The notes under the pieces were generated by a model. That model saw only the letters and a list, made by a program, of their open reading frames with translations, was not told the DNA's origin and made no database searches. From NCBI GenBank assembly GCA_964619555.1, contig CAZUDV010000017.1, forward strand, positions 22,096 to 86,095: a DNA stretch of 64,000 nucleotides, written 5' to 3'. Of the stretch, positions 10,018-19,388 are shown one piece after another. The stretch is from JAGOPY01 sp964619555 (lineage in GTDB: Bacteria > Bacteroidota > Bacteroidia > Bacteroidales > JAGOPY01). The position numbers were made by a program, and so were the translations under genes. How positions within the stretch are numbered: position 1 is the stretch's first letter; every line of letters starts with the position of its first letter.

Positions 10018-10060
10018 TTGTTTTTTACCCTTTTCATTATTACGGACACATTGAATGGCA

Positions 10061-10088
10061 CGACCGGATCAATACCGGTCGCTGATTT
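10061..10088 (+). terminator. Hairpin, possible weak terminator
   Basis: CGACCGG (10061-10067) and CCGGTCG (10075-10081) with a short T-run after it. It lies 44 bp past the stop of the preceding gene and 80 bp before the receptor gene. Confidence 0.4.
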
Positions 10089-10162
10089 TACATTCTAATG
10101 TGCTTTCCGTGTTCCTCTTATGTCTAAAATGTTGAAATTATGGAAAATCAATCAGAACTAAA

Positions 10163-12568
10163 ATGAAAATAATACTCTCTCTGACAATTATTTTATTTAT
10201 TTCTTACCTGGGAAATGCCCAGATCCTGACAGTTAAAGACCGGGAAGACTACCATCCGATCGAACTGGCCACGATTTCCAGTAATAACCCTCAGGCATCG
10301 GCCATTACCAATGCCAGGGGGCAGGCCGATATCTCCGCCTTCAGGGGAGCATCGGCTGTCGAAATACGCATGATCGGTTATAAACCGGTGACACGCAGTT
10401 ATGAAATGCTTCAGAAGGAGAATTTTTTGCTGTACCTGGACCAGACTGCCATTTCGCTGGACCAGGTGGTGGTTTCAGCGACCCGGTGGAGCCAGCCTGA
10501 TCGTGACGTGCCTTCCAGGATCACTTCCATTTCTCCTAAACAGGTAACATTGCTCAATCCTCAAACCGCGGCCGATTTGCTGGCAAGTTCAGGCGAGGTT
10601 TTTATCCAGAAGAGCCAGTTGGGCGGAGGAAGCCCGATGATCCGCGGTTTTGCAACCAACCGGGTGCTCCTGGTGGTAGACGGTGTCAGGATGAATTCCG
10701 CCATATTCCGTAGCGGCAATCTCCAGAACGTCATTTCCCTGGATCCCTTCGCCATAGGTAATACTGAAGTCTTCTTCGGCCCGGGATCCGTAATTTACGG
10801 CAGCGATGCCATCGGCGGCGTGATGAGCTTTCAAACCCTGGCGCCGCACTTTTCAGTGAACGGCGAACCCTTTGTGAGCGGAAATGCTGTCACCCGGTTT
10901 TCATCCGCCGATAAAGAATTCACCGGCCATCTTGACCTGAACGTTGGCTGGAAGAAATGGGCCTTTGTCACCAGTTTCTCGCATTTTAAATTCGGTGACC
11001 TGAGGATGGGATCCAACGGCACGGACGATTACCTAAGGCCTTTTTACGTGCAAAGGCAGGATAGTATGGATGTTGTGATCACGAATGATGATCCGGAGAT
11101 CCAGGTACCTTCAGGATATGATCAGACCAATCTGATGCAGAAGATCCGTTTCTCCCCTAATGACAAATGGGATATAACTTATGGATTCCATTATTCCACA
11201 ACCACTGATGTTTCCAGGTACGATCGCCTGTTAAGGACGAAAAACGGTCTGCCCCGAAGCGCTGAATGGTATTACGGCCCCCAAAAGTGGATGATGAATG
11301 TCCTGAACATCGAAAATAAAGCGGTTACAGCACTTTATGACCAGATGAACATCCGCCTGGCTTACCAGTATTTTGAGGAGAGCCGGCATGACAGGGACCT
11401 GAACAAGCCTACCCGGTACAACCGGTATGAAGAAGTGGATGCAATGTCGGCCAACATTGACTTCAGCAAACTAATGATGCACCGGCATCATTTCTATTAC
11501 GGACTGGAAGCCATCTACAATAAGGTCCATTCTACCGGTACCGACGAGGATATCACGACCGGGGAAAAAGTGCCCGGGCCCAGCCGGTATCCTCAATCCG
11601 ACTGGGCATCCTATGCTGCTTATTTGACCTACTCCTTCAAAATATCGGATAATATAAGCCTTCAGGCAGGTGCCCGGTATAACCTTTACACGTTGGATGC
11701 CGATTTCGACACTACCTTCTATCCATTCCCTTATACAACGGCTGACATCAACAGCAGCGCGCTGACAGGCAGTGCCGGAATGGTGTTCAACCCAACGGAG
11801 AAGTGGTCGTTGAGCTGGAACCTGTCTACCGGATTCCGTGCCCCCAATGTCGACGACGTAGGCAAAATATTCGATTCGGAACCAGGCTCGGTAATGGTAC
11901 CGAATCCTGACCTGCAGGCTGAATACGCCTATAACATTGAAATTGGGGCAGCAAAGGTTTTCGGGGAATACCTTAAGGTTGACCTGGCTGTCTATTACAC
12001 CTACCTGCAGGATGCAATGGTCCGGCGGGACTTCACCCTGAATGGCCAGGACAGCATCATGTACGACGGGGAGATGAGCCAGGTACAGGCCATGCAGAAC
12101 GCAGCATTTGCCACGGTCTACGGTATCCAGGCAGGGCTTGAGGCAAAATTGCCTGCCGGCTTCGGGGTTTCAGCCAAATTCAATTACCAGAAAGGAGAGG
12201 AAGAACTGGATGACGGCTCGAAAAGCCCCCTTCGCCATGCGGCTCCCTTTTTCGGCATTGCCGGTCTGAACTTTTCTGCGGATCGGTTAAGGCTTGATCT
12301 GTACTGTGCTTACAGTGCTGAAGTGTCATATGAAGATCTGCCGCCCGAAGAACAGGGAAAAGACTACATGTATGCCCTCGATGACAATGGAAATCCATAC
12401 TCCCCTTCCTGGTACACGTTGAATTTCAAAGCCATGTACCAGATCACGGATATTTTCTCGGTCAGCGGAGGAGTGGAAAACCTGACCGACATCCGTTACC
12501 GGCCTTATAGCTCCGGGATCACAGCTCCCGGAAGGAACTTCATCCTTTCGCTGAAAGCCAGCTTCTAA
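10163..12568 (+). CDS. TonB-dependent receptor, haem/haemoglobin-type
   Basis: An 801-aa outer-membrane receptor: signal peptide ending GNAQ (19), carboxypeptidase-D regulatory-like domain (about 20-90), a TonB-box-like VVVSATR (about 104-110), plug domain with GGGSPMIRGF and NRVLLVVDGVRMN, and a barrel with the receptor motif FRAPNVDD and a C-terminal Phe (LKASF). The motif order is that of the haemoglobin/transferrin/lactoferrin receptor family, so haem or another iron or metal complex is the likely cargo; vitamin B12 cannot be excluded. A paralogue follows immediately at 12816-15224. Confidence 0.88.
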   Translation: MKIILSLTIILFISYLGNAQILTVKDREDYHPIELATISSNNPQASAITNARGQADISAFRGASAVEIRMIGYKPVTRSYEMLQKENFLLYLDQTAISLDQVVVSATRWSQPDRDVPSRITSISPKQVTLLNPQTAADLLASSGEVFIQKSQLGGGSPMIRGFATNRVLLVVDGVRMNSAIFRSGNLQNVISLDPFAIGNTEVFFGPGSVIYGSDAIGGVMSFQTLAPHFSVNGEPFVSGNAVTRFSSADKEFTGHLDLNVGWKKWAFVTSFSHFKFGDLRMGSNGTDDYLRPFYVQRQDSMDVVITNDDPEIQVPSGYDQTNLMQKIRFSPNDKWDITYGFHYSTTTDVSRYDRLLRTKNGLPRSAEWYYGPQKWMMNVLNIENKAVTALYDQMNIRLAYQYFEESRHDRDLNKPTRYNRYEEVDAMSANIDFSKLMMHRHHFYYGLEAIYNKVHSTGTDEDITTGEKVPGPSRYPQSDWASYAAYLTYSFKISDNISLQAGARYNLYTLDADFDTTFYPFPYTTADINSSALTGSAGMVFNPTEKWSLSWNLSTGFRAPNVDDVGKIFDSEPGSVMVPNPDLQAEYAYNIEIGAAKVFGEYLKVDLAVYYTYLQDAMVRRDFTLNGQDSIMYDGEMSQVQAMQNAAFATVYGIQAGLEAKLPAGFGVSAKFNYQKGEEELDDGSKSPLRHAAPFFGIAGLNFSADRLRLDLYCAYSAEVSYEDLPPEEQGKDYMYALDDNGNPYSPSWYTLNFKAMYQITDIFSVSGGVENLTDIRYRPYSSGITAPGRNFILSLKASF

Positions 12569-12610
12569 TCCAATTCTGACCCCCAGTAACGGTATCGCAA
12601 TGTTTCTATG

Positions 12611-12670
12611 GCCACAGATTCACAGACAAAATAGTTACAATGGCAGGAACATAATCTGTGAATCAGTGGC
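12611..12670. repeat. Imperfect inverted repeat between the two receptor genes
   Basis: Arms GCCACAGATTCACAGA (12611-12626) and TCTGTGAATCAGTGGC (12655-12670), one mismatch, 28-bp loop. A further copy of the word ATAATCTGTGAA lies at about 12749. It could form a hairpin in the receptor transcript. Confidence 0.6.
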
Positions 12671-12815
12671 TTTTCATTGATTTTGAAGAGCATATACCCA
12701 GTAATAAATAATTTGGCTTCCCAAAAAATAAAAATCCAGGCAAAGGTATAATCTGTGAAGTTTTTTCGTAAATTGCTCTTCCCCCCAGATGGAGAAATCC
12801 ATCTGAAACCCGATC

Positions 12816-15224
12816 ATGAAAAAACAATTAGCCATATTCATTATATTGGCTGGGCTTCCATACTTATGCCTATCCCAAATCCTTACGGTTAAGGACATTA
12901 CTGATCTTCACCCCATCTGCGGGGTAAGTTTGAAATGCAGCTCAACTGGAATTACATTCTTTACAAATTCACAGGGACAGGTCGATATTTCAGGATTCAT
13001 GGCAACAGATGAAATCGAAATATCCCACCCGGGTTATGTTGCTGAAAACCTGATTAACGCTGACCTCCAGGAGTGCGGTTACATAATATTGTTGAAAGTG
13101 TCGGTAGTAAATCCCGATCCGAACGTTTTTTCCGATACCCGGTGGGATCAACCGGCTGATGAGGTGCCGGCACAAATCATCGTTTTTCCGGAGAGGCAGG
13201 TTGAATTTATAAATCCGCCAACTACGGCCGACCTCCTGGCTTCATCGGGGGAGGTATTCCTGCAGAAAAATCTGATGGGAGGCGGAAATCCATGTATCCG
13301 CGGTTATTCTTCCAACCGTTTGGTGATGGAAGTCGACGGGATACGGATGAATACCGCCGTGCCGCATTCAGCCTGCCAGCAGAACCTGTTGGGCATCGAT
13401 CCGTTTATAATTCAAAAAGCCGAGGTTATATACGGCTCCTCATCTGTCATCTATGGAAGCGATGCCATTGCGGGCGCATTGACTTTTCGCACGCTTAATC
13501 CTGAATTTTCGACCGGTGATGATGCCACGTTAACAGGCCATGCCGTTACCCGGTACGCTTCTGCCAACAATGAGATGACTGCCCATGCCGATGTTAAGAT
13601 AGGATGGAGGAAATGGGCCTCAGTTACCAGTCTGACATTCTCCGATTTTGGCGATCTGCGGATGGGAAAACACGGGCCTGAGGAATATTTGTCCCCATTT
13701 ACGGTGAAAAGGGAAAATGGGGAGGATGTCGTAGTGGAAAATGAAAACCCGCTGGAACAGATCCCTTCTGGCTATTCACAGGCTTATCTCCTGCAAAAGG
13801 TACGATACCGGCTCAACCGGAACTGGGAATTTACCTATGGTTTTTATCTGGCTTCAAATTCAGCAATCCCAAGGCGTGACCTGTTATCGGCAGAAGATGA
13901 TGGGATACCCGTATTTGCAGAGGCATTTTATGGTCCACAGACCTGGATGTTGAATTCCCTGCAGGTGAATTACAACTTTCCGGCCTCAATCTGCGATCGC
14001 ATGAATGTCCGGCTGGCCCATCAGTTTTTGACGGAAAACCGTACAGAAAGGGGATTTGATGAACCGATCAGGCATAACCAGCAGGAAAAGGTGAATGCCT
14101 TGTACGTCAGCCTGGACCTGATCAAGTGCCTGGCCGAGAGGCATCAGATATTCTACGGAATTGAGGTGGTTTATGACGATATCAACTCCTCTGGCACTGA
14201 TGAGAATTTACTGAATGGCGATGAGGAAACTGGACCCGGAAATTATCCCAGGTCTCAATGGGGGTCCTATGCCCTGTATCTTGATTATTCCGGAAGAATA
14301 TCGGAAAAACTGAGTCTTCAGGCTGGTGTACGGTATAATATTTACAGCCTGGATGCAGGGTTTGACAGTACTGTTTTTCACCTACCGATAACCGCGGCCA
14401 ATATAAACAGTGATGTCATGACAGGCAAAGCCGGGATCATTTACAAACCTTCCGGAACCTGGGCCTTTAGCAGCGTTATTTCCACAGGATTCAGGGCTCC
14501 GAATGTGGATGATGCCGGAAGGATTATCGAATCAGAGCCTGTCACAACCCTGGTGCCCAACCCCGGCCTGAAAGAGGAGTACTCCTATACGATCGATTTC
14601 AGGGCTAAGAAAGTGTTTGCTGAAAAGCTTAAAGCAGAGGTCAGTATCTATTATACGTATCTTCAGGATGCCCTTGTGAGAGGTTCGTTTTCATCGTCTG
14701 GCACCGACAGCATTATCTCGGATGCAACGGAAGGTCATTTGCTGACTATGGAAAATGCAGCCCATGCCTGTGTCTATGGGATTCAGGCAGGAATTGATGG
14801 CTCGATGCCTCATGGATTGGGTTTCAATGCGAGGATGAATTATCAGGCTGGCGAAGAAATAGTGAACAACTCCCCATCGTATTCAATGGAAGGTATTGCT
14901 CCTTTTTTCGGAAAAGCGGGAATCTCTTATCAGGGTAAGAGGCTGAGGGCCGAGGTTTATACCTGTTTCAGCGGCAGTGTGCGGCACGGCAAACTGTCTC
15001 CGGAGGAAAACGCCAGGGATTATCTTTATGCTACTGACGACAATGGTAATCCTTACAGTCCTGCCTGGTGGACCATCAACGTGCGTGCAGGTTACCAGGT
15101 CACCAGTTTTCTTTCGGTAAATATTGGTGCAGAAAACCTGACGGATGTCCGTTACCGACCTTATGGCTGGGGGATAACAGCTGCGGGGAGGAATATCCTG
15201 GTATCGGTGAGGGCTGGATTTTGA
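12816..15224 (+). CDS. TonB-dependent receptor, diverged tandem paralogue
   Basis: An 802-aa receptor alignable along its full length with the previous gene (same openings QILTVKD, same TADLLASSGEVF, FRAPNVDDA, NLTDVRYRPYGWGITAAGRN). It ends in a C-terminal Phe and keeps signal peptide, regulatory-like domain, plug and barrel. Differences lie at functional positions: VVVSATR has become NVFSDTR, removing the usual TonB box; GGGSPMIRGF is GGGNPCIRGY; and FRSGNLQN is PHSACQQN. It has gained Cys residues in the plug. The frame is intact, so it is a real gene, perhaps with a new ligand or altered TonB coupling. Confidence 0.86.
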   Translation: MKKQLAIFIILAGLPYLCLSQILTVKDITDLHPICGVSLKCSSTGITFFTNSQGQVDISGFMATDEIEISHPGYVAENLINADLQECGYIILLKVSVVNPDPNVFSDTRWDQPADEVPAQIIVFPERQVEFINPPTTADLLASSGEVFLQKNLMGGGNPCIRGYSSNRLVMEVDGIRMNTAVPHSACQQNLLGIDPFIIQKAEVIYGSSSVIYGSDAIAGALTFRTLNPEFSTGDDATLTGHAVTRYASANNEMTAHADVKIGWRKWASVTSLTFSDFGDLRMGKHGPEEYLSPFTVKRENGEDVVVENENPLEQIPSGYSQAYLLQKVRYRLNRNWEFTYGFYLASNSAIPRRDLLSAEDDGIPVFAEAFYGPQTWMLNSLQVNYNFPASICDRMNVRLAHQFLTENRTERGFDEPIRHNQQEKVNALYVSLDLIKCLAERHQIFYGIEVVYDDINSSGTDENLLNGDEETGPGNYPRSQWGSYALYLDYSGRISEKLSLQAGVRYNIYSLDAGFDSTVFHLPITAANINSDVMTGKAGIIYKPSGTWAFSSVISTGFRAPNVDDAGRIIESEPVTTLVPNPGLKEEYSYTIDFRAKKVFAEKLKAEVSIYYTYLQDALVRGSFSSSGTDSIISDATEGHLLTMENAAHACVYGIQAGIDGSMPHGLGFNARMNYQAGEEIVNNSPSYSMEGIAPFFGKAGISYQGKRLRAEVYTCFSGSVRHGKLSPEENARDYLYATDDNGNPYSPAWWTINVRAGYQVTSFLSVNIGAENLTDVRYRPYGWGITAAGRNILVSVRAGF

Positions 15225-15233
15225 GGTGGAGAA

Positions 15234-15286
15234 GGGACCTCACAGGTGACCTCACAGGTGACCTGTGAGGTCACCTGTGAGGTCCC
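15234..15286. repeat. 53-bp perfect palindrome of ACCTGTGAGGT words between convergent genes
   Basis: The sequence reads the same on both strands except for the single central base (26-bp arms). It is composed of four ACCTCACAGGT/ACCTGTGAGGT words. A related copy is at 21869-21905. Both sit between convergent genes, so a bidirectional terminator or a dispersed palindromic element are the main options. Confidence 0.85.
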
Positions 15287-15298
15287 ACCCAACCCATC

Positions 15299-17404
15299 TC
15301 AATATATCTCCGCATTAAACTCCAGCGGTACAAGCACTTCCACAAGCGTACCCGCCGGTAAACCGCGTTCATCACTCAAATCAGTGATTGTCTGAATGAT
15401 CGGCTTGGGATTGTGTTTATTGTATGTGTCGAACAACTGCTCCAGCATCTTCATCCCTTTGCCGGTCGACTGGCTCATTATACCCGCAGCCGCCTGACGG
15501 CCAATGCCGTTGTCCCGGATTAGCAACCTTAAATAATCATCCTGACGGGAAATGCTGATCCATATCATTCCATCCAATCCTTTCGGCCTCAGACCGTGCT
15601 TCAACGCATTCTCCGCGTGCAACTGCAGGATCATCTTGGGCACGAACGATTCCCGGTCGACGTCTTCGGCCATATCGATCTTAAAATTATATAGCTCCGG
15701 AAACCGCTGCCTCTCCAGTTCAAGATAATTGGTCACAAATTCCACTTCATCATGCAGCGTCCGGTAAAGCTGGTCGGAAGAGGAGAGCAGCGACCGGACC
15801 ATGTTCGAAAATCTTACCACCAACAGGTAGGCTTCATCCTTTTTCTCCCTGTATATGGAAGACCCGATCGAATTGATCACATTGAACACGAAATGGGGTT
15901 CCATCTGGGTTTTTATGCTGGAAAGCTGCAGTGCAGCTATTTTCTTCTCGGTCTCATACTTCCGCTTCAACTGAATGGCGTAAAGGTTCCGGATCAGAAG
16001 GATAAAAGCCAGTATGGACAGATATATAGCCAGGTAGATCAAAAACCTTAACCGGTAAACAGGATTAAGGCCGTAGTCGAACAACCACCATTGGTCATCC
16101 CCCTGCACAGACAATTGCTGTGGTTGCTGTCCGTTCATTTTGATGCTTAATACCGGCTGAGCCTCCTGAACGGGAAAATTGATCTCAGCCGGGTGAGTGA
16201 AATCGTTACGAAAGATGTAATGCGTTTTAAAATCCTTGGAAAGAACAATGAATTCATCCTTCCCATCACCGTCAATGTCAATAAAGTCAGGTGGTAACCC
16301 GGAATATTTTATGTCTGAGATCTTTTTGAAATTCAACCGCGTATCAATTTCATAGACCCCATCGTTTTCATTAAATCCAATCACCCTGTCCGTTGGATAT
16401 CCTTTGATATTCCTTGCGATAACATGGATATTCATCAAAACATCATTGGATTTCACTTCCCTTTCGAATAAAGTATTCCCTTGTGTATCTATAGTCAAGG
16501 CCAAGCTGACCGGTCTGTTGTTTGTAAAACCTTTATAAATGCAAATCAGTACAGGTTTTTGCTCCCGGGTTATAACCGGGTAAGCCAGAAAATTTCCAGT
16601 AACGCCAGGAAATTCTTTGGGTGGAAATAAAAAATCCAGATCATGGTCAAGCACCATCATCCAACTGCTGGAATCGTGAAAAACCATTTGTTCCTCATTA
16701 AAATTGTCGGTTGCAGAAGTAAACAGCGCAATCTCATCGAATAGATCCCTATCGATATCTGCCATAATGATCTGGTTAAAGTATGCCCCGCTATTTGGCG
16801 ATGAAAAAACCGAATCATTGACAATATCATAAATAAATATTTTTCTCGGATATTTGGAAAATCCTGTATTTACTCCAAATGTCAGGTCTCCAACGCCATC
16901 CCCGGTCATATCGGAGACCTTGCCCGGGACAATGGTAAAATCCGGTTCCATTAAATTCTTACCCAGAGTTGTTATGAACCTGTTTGCAATAAAGAGTTCC
17001 GGTTCTTTTCCGAATTTAATAGCATGAAGAAGTATACTATCATAGTGGTACGTAAAAAGAAAGATCTCTTCCAGGTTATCGGAATCATAGTCACCAATCA
17101 TAAAACGGGAAGATTGTTCCTTATAGACACCTTTAAAATTGCGTTGCTGGTCAGGGCCAAGATTGGTCTTGACAACTACCCCTGCATTACCGGCAAGATT
17201 CAAGAAGGTATGAATCCGTTCCGATATCCCGTCATGATCCAGATCCGCATAATAAAACTGCGTGTCGTCAAAATGAGTGCTTAATGCAACCTGATCAACT
17301 TTATATTTCTTAAGGCCAAGTGGAATAAACAGGATAATAAGCACGGCCATTAGTAGTGCCTGGATAAAAGGATTCAGGAGAATGAGTGATGCTCTGCGAA
17401 ACAT
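15299..17404 (-). CDS. LytS/YehU-type sensor histidine kinase with FG-GAP-like sensor region
   Basis: A 701-aa membrane kinase. N-terminal hydrophobic helix (about 13-29), then about 400 extracytoplasmic residues with repeated Asp/Gly loops (DLDHDGISERI, DMTGDGVGDLTFG, DIDGDGKDEFIVL) typical of FG-GAP/VCBS beta-propellers, a membrane helix (about 445-465), short coiled coil, and a His_kinase domain with PHFVFN (His504), N-box AENALKHG and DNGIG. Family members signal to LytTR response regulators; none lies next to it here. A propeller sensor suggests recognition of a polymer or protein outside the cytoplasmic membrane. The C-terminus ends just after the palindrome at 15234-15286. Confidence 0.88.
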   Translation of the reverse strand: MFRRASLILLNPFIQALLMAVLIILFIPLGLKKYKVDQVALSTHFDDTQFYYADLDHDGISERIHTFLNLAGNAGVVVKTNLGPDQQRNFKGVYKEQSSRFMIGDYDSDNLEEIFLFTYHYDSILLHAIKFGKEPELFIANRFITTLGKNLMEPDFTIVPGKVSDMTGDGVGDLTFGVNTGFSKYPRKIFIYDIVNDSVFSSPNSGAYFNQIIMADIDRDLFDEIALFTSATDNFNEEQMVFHDSSSWMMVLDHDLDFLFPPKEFPGVTGNFLAYPVITREQKPVLICIYKGFTNNRPVSLALTIDTQGNTLFEREVKSNDVLMNIHVIARNIKGYPTDRVIGFNENDGVYEIDTRLNFKKISDIKYSGLPPDFIDIDGDGKDEFIVLSKDFKTHYIFRNDFTHPAEINFPVQEAQPVLSIKMNGQQPQQLSVQGDDQWWLFDYGLNPVYRLRFLIYLAIYLSILAFILLIRNLYAIQLKRKYETEKKIAALQLSSIKTQMEPHFVFNVINSIGSSIYREKKDEAYLLVVRFSNMVRSLLSSSDQLYRTLHDEVEFVTNYLELERQRFPELYNFKIDMAEDVDRESFVPKMILQLHAENALKHGLRPKGLDGMIWISISRQDDYLRLLIRDNGIGRQAAAGIMSQSTGKGMKMLEQLFDTYNKHNPKPIIQTITDLSDERGLPAGTLVEVLVPLEFNAEIY

Positions 17405-17451
17405 GTAAGCAAGTTAGAAAGAATAATGCTAAATGCAAAACTATAATGCAT

Positions 17452-17775
17452 TTATACCAGCACTTCCCCCATGCGGTGCCGCCATCTGATAAATCCCTCC
17501 ACGAGCGGGGAATTGACGTTTTCATGGTGGATGACGTGAAACACCAGGTCCTGGTCGATGTGAGACGACCGCCAGGCGTACTTGTACTGCTCCCGGCCGC
17601 TGTTCTGCACCTGATTAATGGCATCTTCCACACGCCGGTATTGGATGCGCAAATCACCTTCTCCTTTGTCCAGGCTCCAGATATAAGTGGCATGGGAATT
17701 CAGCAGCTCCCATATGAAATGCATCATCTTCTCTCCTTCCACAGTGAATAAAAAACCGAAATTAAAACAACTCAT
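17452..17775 (-). CDS. Small protein of unknown function (107 aa)
   Basis: An intact frame 47 bp upstream of the kinase gene on the same strand, so probably in the same transcript. The protein is soluble, rich in Trp, His and charged residues (FIWELLNSHATYIWSL, QYKYAWRSSHIDQDL, IRWRHRMGEVLV), which looks like a real folded protein and not a shadow frame. I recognise no family. Overlapping frames on both strands (17310-17693, 17386-17751) have less natural composition. The first ATG could also be Met17 or Met18 (GEKMMHFIW). Confidence 0.55.
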   Translation of the reverse strand: MSCFNFGFLFTVEGEKMMHFIWELLNSHATYIWSLDKGEGDLRIQYRRVEDAINQVQNSGREQYKYAWRSSHIDQDLVFHVIHHENVNSPLVEGFIRWRHRMGEVLV

Positions 17776-17868
17776 AACCTAAAACTCAATCCTCCACACT
17801 AAAAAACTATTTCATTCTCTGGCGGTATCCCGGGCCTAAGACAGAGACGTCCCTTGGAGCGCAGATTA

Positions 17869-17965
17869 TTTGAGTACTGAGAATTGCGTGCTGAGTCCTG
17901 AACTCTTTCTTCTAACTTCTAACTATAACCTTAACTTTGCACTTTGAACCTTGAACTTTGAACTC
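17869..17965. repeat. Word-like tract (CTTCTAACT / TTTGAACCTTGAAC) running into the methyltransferase start
   Basis: A low-complexity tract made of related words ending TTGAACTTTGAACTCG. It supplies the apparent TTG start of the next gene. It includes TAACTTTGC (17932-17940), which matches a -7 box, but the match is part of the repeat. Confidence 0.6.
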
Positions 17966-18791
17966 GATCTTCTTGATCTTTAGTCTTGCGCTCGTTGCGA
18001 TCGTGCTCATCCTGCTGATACGCTACGTGTGGGGAATTTTCTTCGACCGGAATTATTTCCCGGTGGAATGGGAAAATGCTTGCAGGGAAGGCAGGGTAAC
18101 CAGGGATCTGATTGCCCTGGAGAGAAATTATCCTGACAAAGTCCGGTTTTTCAACTGGTGGTTCCAGATCGAAAGGCTGAAAAGAGATGATGTCCGGGGA
18201 GACTTTGCAGAACTGGGCGTTTACAAAGGAGAGAGTGCGCGTATCATACACCGGATGGATGCCACACGTAAGTTTCACCTCTTCGACACTTTCGAGGGAT
18301 TCAATGCCGAGGATCTGAACGGTGAAACGGGAGAAGCAGCCACGTATACCCCCCGAAACTTCGCCGATACGAGCCTGGAACTGGCAAAAAGGACTATCGG
18401 CGGGAACGATAACGTCATCTTTCATCCGGGGCATTTTCCGGAGTCTGCAGTCGGTGACCGCGAACCGGAGACCGCAGACCGCCGGACACCGACCACCGAC
18501 CGCAGACCGCGGACCGCGGACCGCGGACCGTCCTACGCTCTTGTCAACCTCGACGCCGACCTCTATGCCCCGACCAAAGCCGGTCTGGAATACTTCTTTC
18601 CACGCCTGGCTCCGGGCGGAGTGATCATCATTCACGATTACAATTACAAGTGGCCGGGCATTATAAAGGCTGTCGATGATTTTGCTGAAAAAATATCGGG
18701 AACCATGGTCATGATTCCCGATAAGGAAGGTAGTGTGATGTTGTTCAAATCATTCGACAGGCTTGGCCACAACTTCTCCCTTGATCGTTAA
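17958..18791 (+). CDS. TylF-type (macrocin O-methyltransferase-like) SAM methyltransferase with N-terminal membrane helix
   Basis: About 277 aa from a TTG start; no in-frame ATG precedes the conserved part, and a stop codon lies just upstream. N-terminal membrane helix (about 4-25), then a methyltransferase core with the SAM loop FAELGVYKGESA, HLFDTFEGF, and LVNLDADLYAPT plus IHDYNYKWPG, all typical of TylF. Between HFPES and YALVN is an Arg/Asp/Thr-rich insert of about 25 residues (tract 18441-18530) not expected in the family. The gene overlaps the convergent DUF1573 gene by 42 bp. The tract at the 5' end may have replaced the original start. Substrate unknown. Confidence 0.8.
   Translation: MNSIFLIFSLALVAIVLILLIRYVWGIFFDRNYFPVEWENACREGRVTRDLIALERNYPDKVRFFNWWFQIERLKRDDVRGDFAELGVYKGESARIIHRMDATRKFHLFDTFEGFNAEDLNGETGEAATYTPRNFADTSLELAKRTIGGNDNVIFHPGHFPESAVGDREPETADRRTPTTDRRPRTADRGPSYALVNLDADLYAPTKAGLEYFFPRLAPGGVIIIHDYNYKWPGIIKAVDDFAEKISGTMVMIPDKEGSVMLFKSFDRLGHNFSLDR
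18441..18530. repeat. GACCGC-type repeat inserted in frame in a methyltransferase gene
   Basis: About 90 bp made of variants of GACCGC(GG/A) words, encoding a disordered Asp/Arg/Thr/Pro segment between two conserved TylF motifs. Length is a multiple-of-three compatible insertion because the reading frame stays open. Confidence 0.75.
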
Positions 18792-19238
18792 TACGACGGG
18801 GGAAGGATTCCCCTCCAGGGTAACTGACACTGTTTTCGCAAAAGATCCAACCCGTGCTGAATTATAGGTAGCCTTGACCATGCCTGACCCGCCTGGTCTG
18901 ACCGGCTCCTTGGTGTATTCCGCAACCGTGCAGCCACAAGAACTTCGAGCCGCAGTCACCACCACCGGATCTGTTCCGGTGTTCTTAAATGTGAAAGTAA
19001 CTTCAGCCGGTGCATTTTGAACAATCTTTCCGAAGTCATGGGTGGTTTCGTTCCATAAGATGTTCTTCTGTGTGGCCGGGGTTGCCGGGGAAGCCGGTTG
19101 CGCGGCCTGGACCGGTTGGGCTGATTCCACAGTCTGAGGCGGTTTTGCAGGTTGATCCTGCTTTGTTGCTTTATCCTGAGCTGCCAGGAATTGAGTGCCG
19201 ATAAATAAAGCCAGCATAAAAGTGAAAAATGATTTCAT
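18750..19238 (-). CDS. DUF1573-family exported protein
   Basis: A 162-aa protein: signal peptide to about FLAAQ (21), a low-complexity Ala/Gln/Pro linker (22-55), then an Ig-like DUF1573 domain (about 58-155) with HDFGKI, FTFKNTG, SCGCTV and GSFAKTVSV, the standard pattern of this Bacteroidota family. Function of the family is unknown; it is exported. Convergent overlap of 42 bp with the methyltransferase. A -7 box TAACTTTG lies at 19285-19292. Confidence 0.88.
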   Translation of the reverse strand: MKSFFTFMLALFIGTQFLAAQDKATKQDQPAKPPQTVESAQPVQAAQPASPATPATQKNILWNETTHDFGKIVQNAPAEVTFTFKNTGTDPVVVTAARSSCGCTVAEYTKEPVRPGGSGMVKATYNSARVGSFAKTVSVTLEGNPSPVVLTIKGEVVAKPVE

Positions 19239-19284
19239 GAGAATGAGATTAAATTTAAAATCCAGAATTTACATTTTGAATCAC

Positions 19285-19292
19285 CAAAGTTA
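19285..19292 (-). promoter_or_regulatory. Promoter -7 box of DUF1573 gene
   Basis: Minus strand TAACTTTG, exact match to TAnnTTTG, giving a leader of about 40 nt. No clear -33 box. Confidence 0.45.
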
Positions 19293-19388
19293 TGGTGATA
19301 AGAGTTTGATACTGGTTAATGGATATTAAACATTGCTTAATAGATTGTTAATGAATTGTAAATGGCAAATTTTATTACCTTCGTCCCT

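Noticed and set aside
17386..17751. Plus-strand frame between kinase and methyltransferase genes
   Set aside because: The minus-strand frame 17452-17775 has more protein-like composition and fits the operon; kept that one with moderate confidence.
17932..17940. Perfect -7 box TAACTTTGC before the methyltransferase
   Set aside because: It is part of the repeated words of the tract, so the match may be chance; not listed as promoter.
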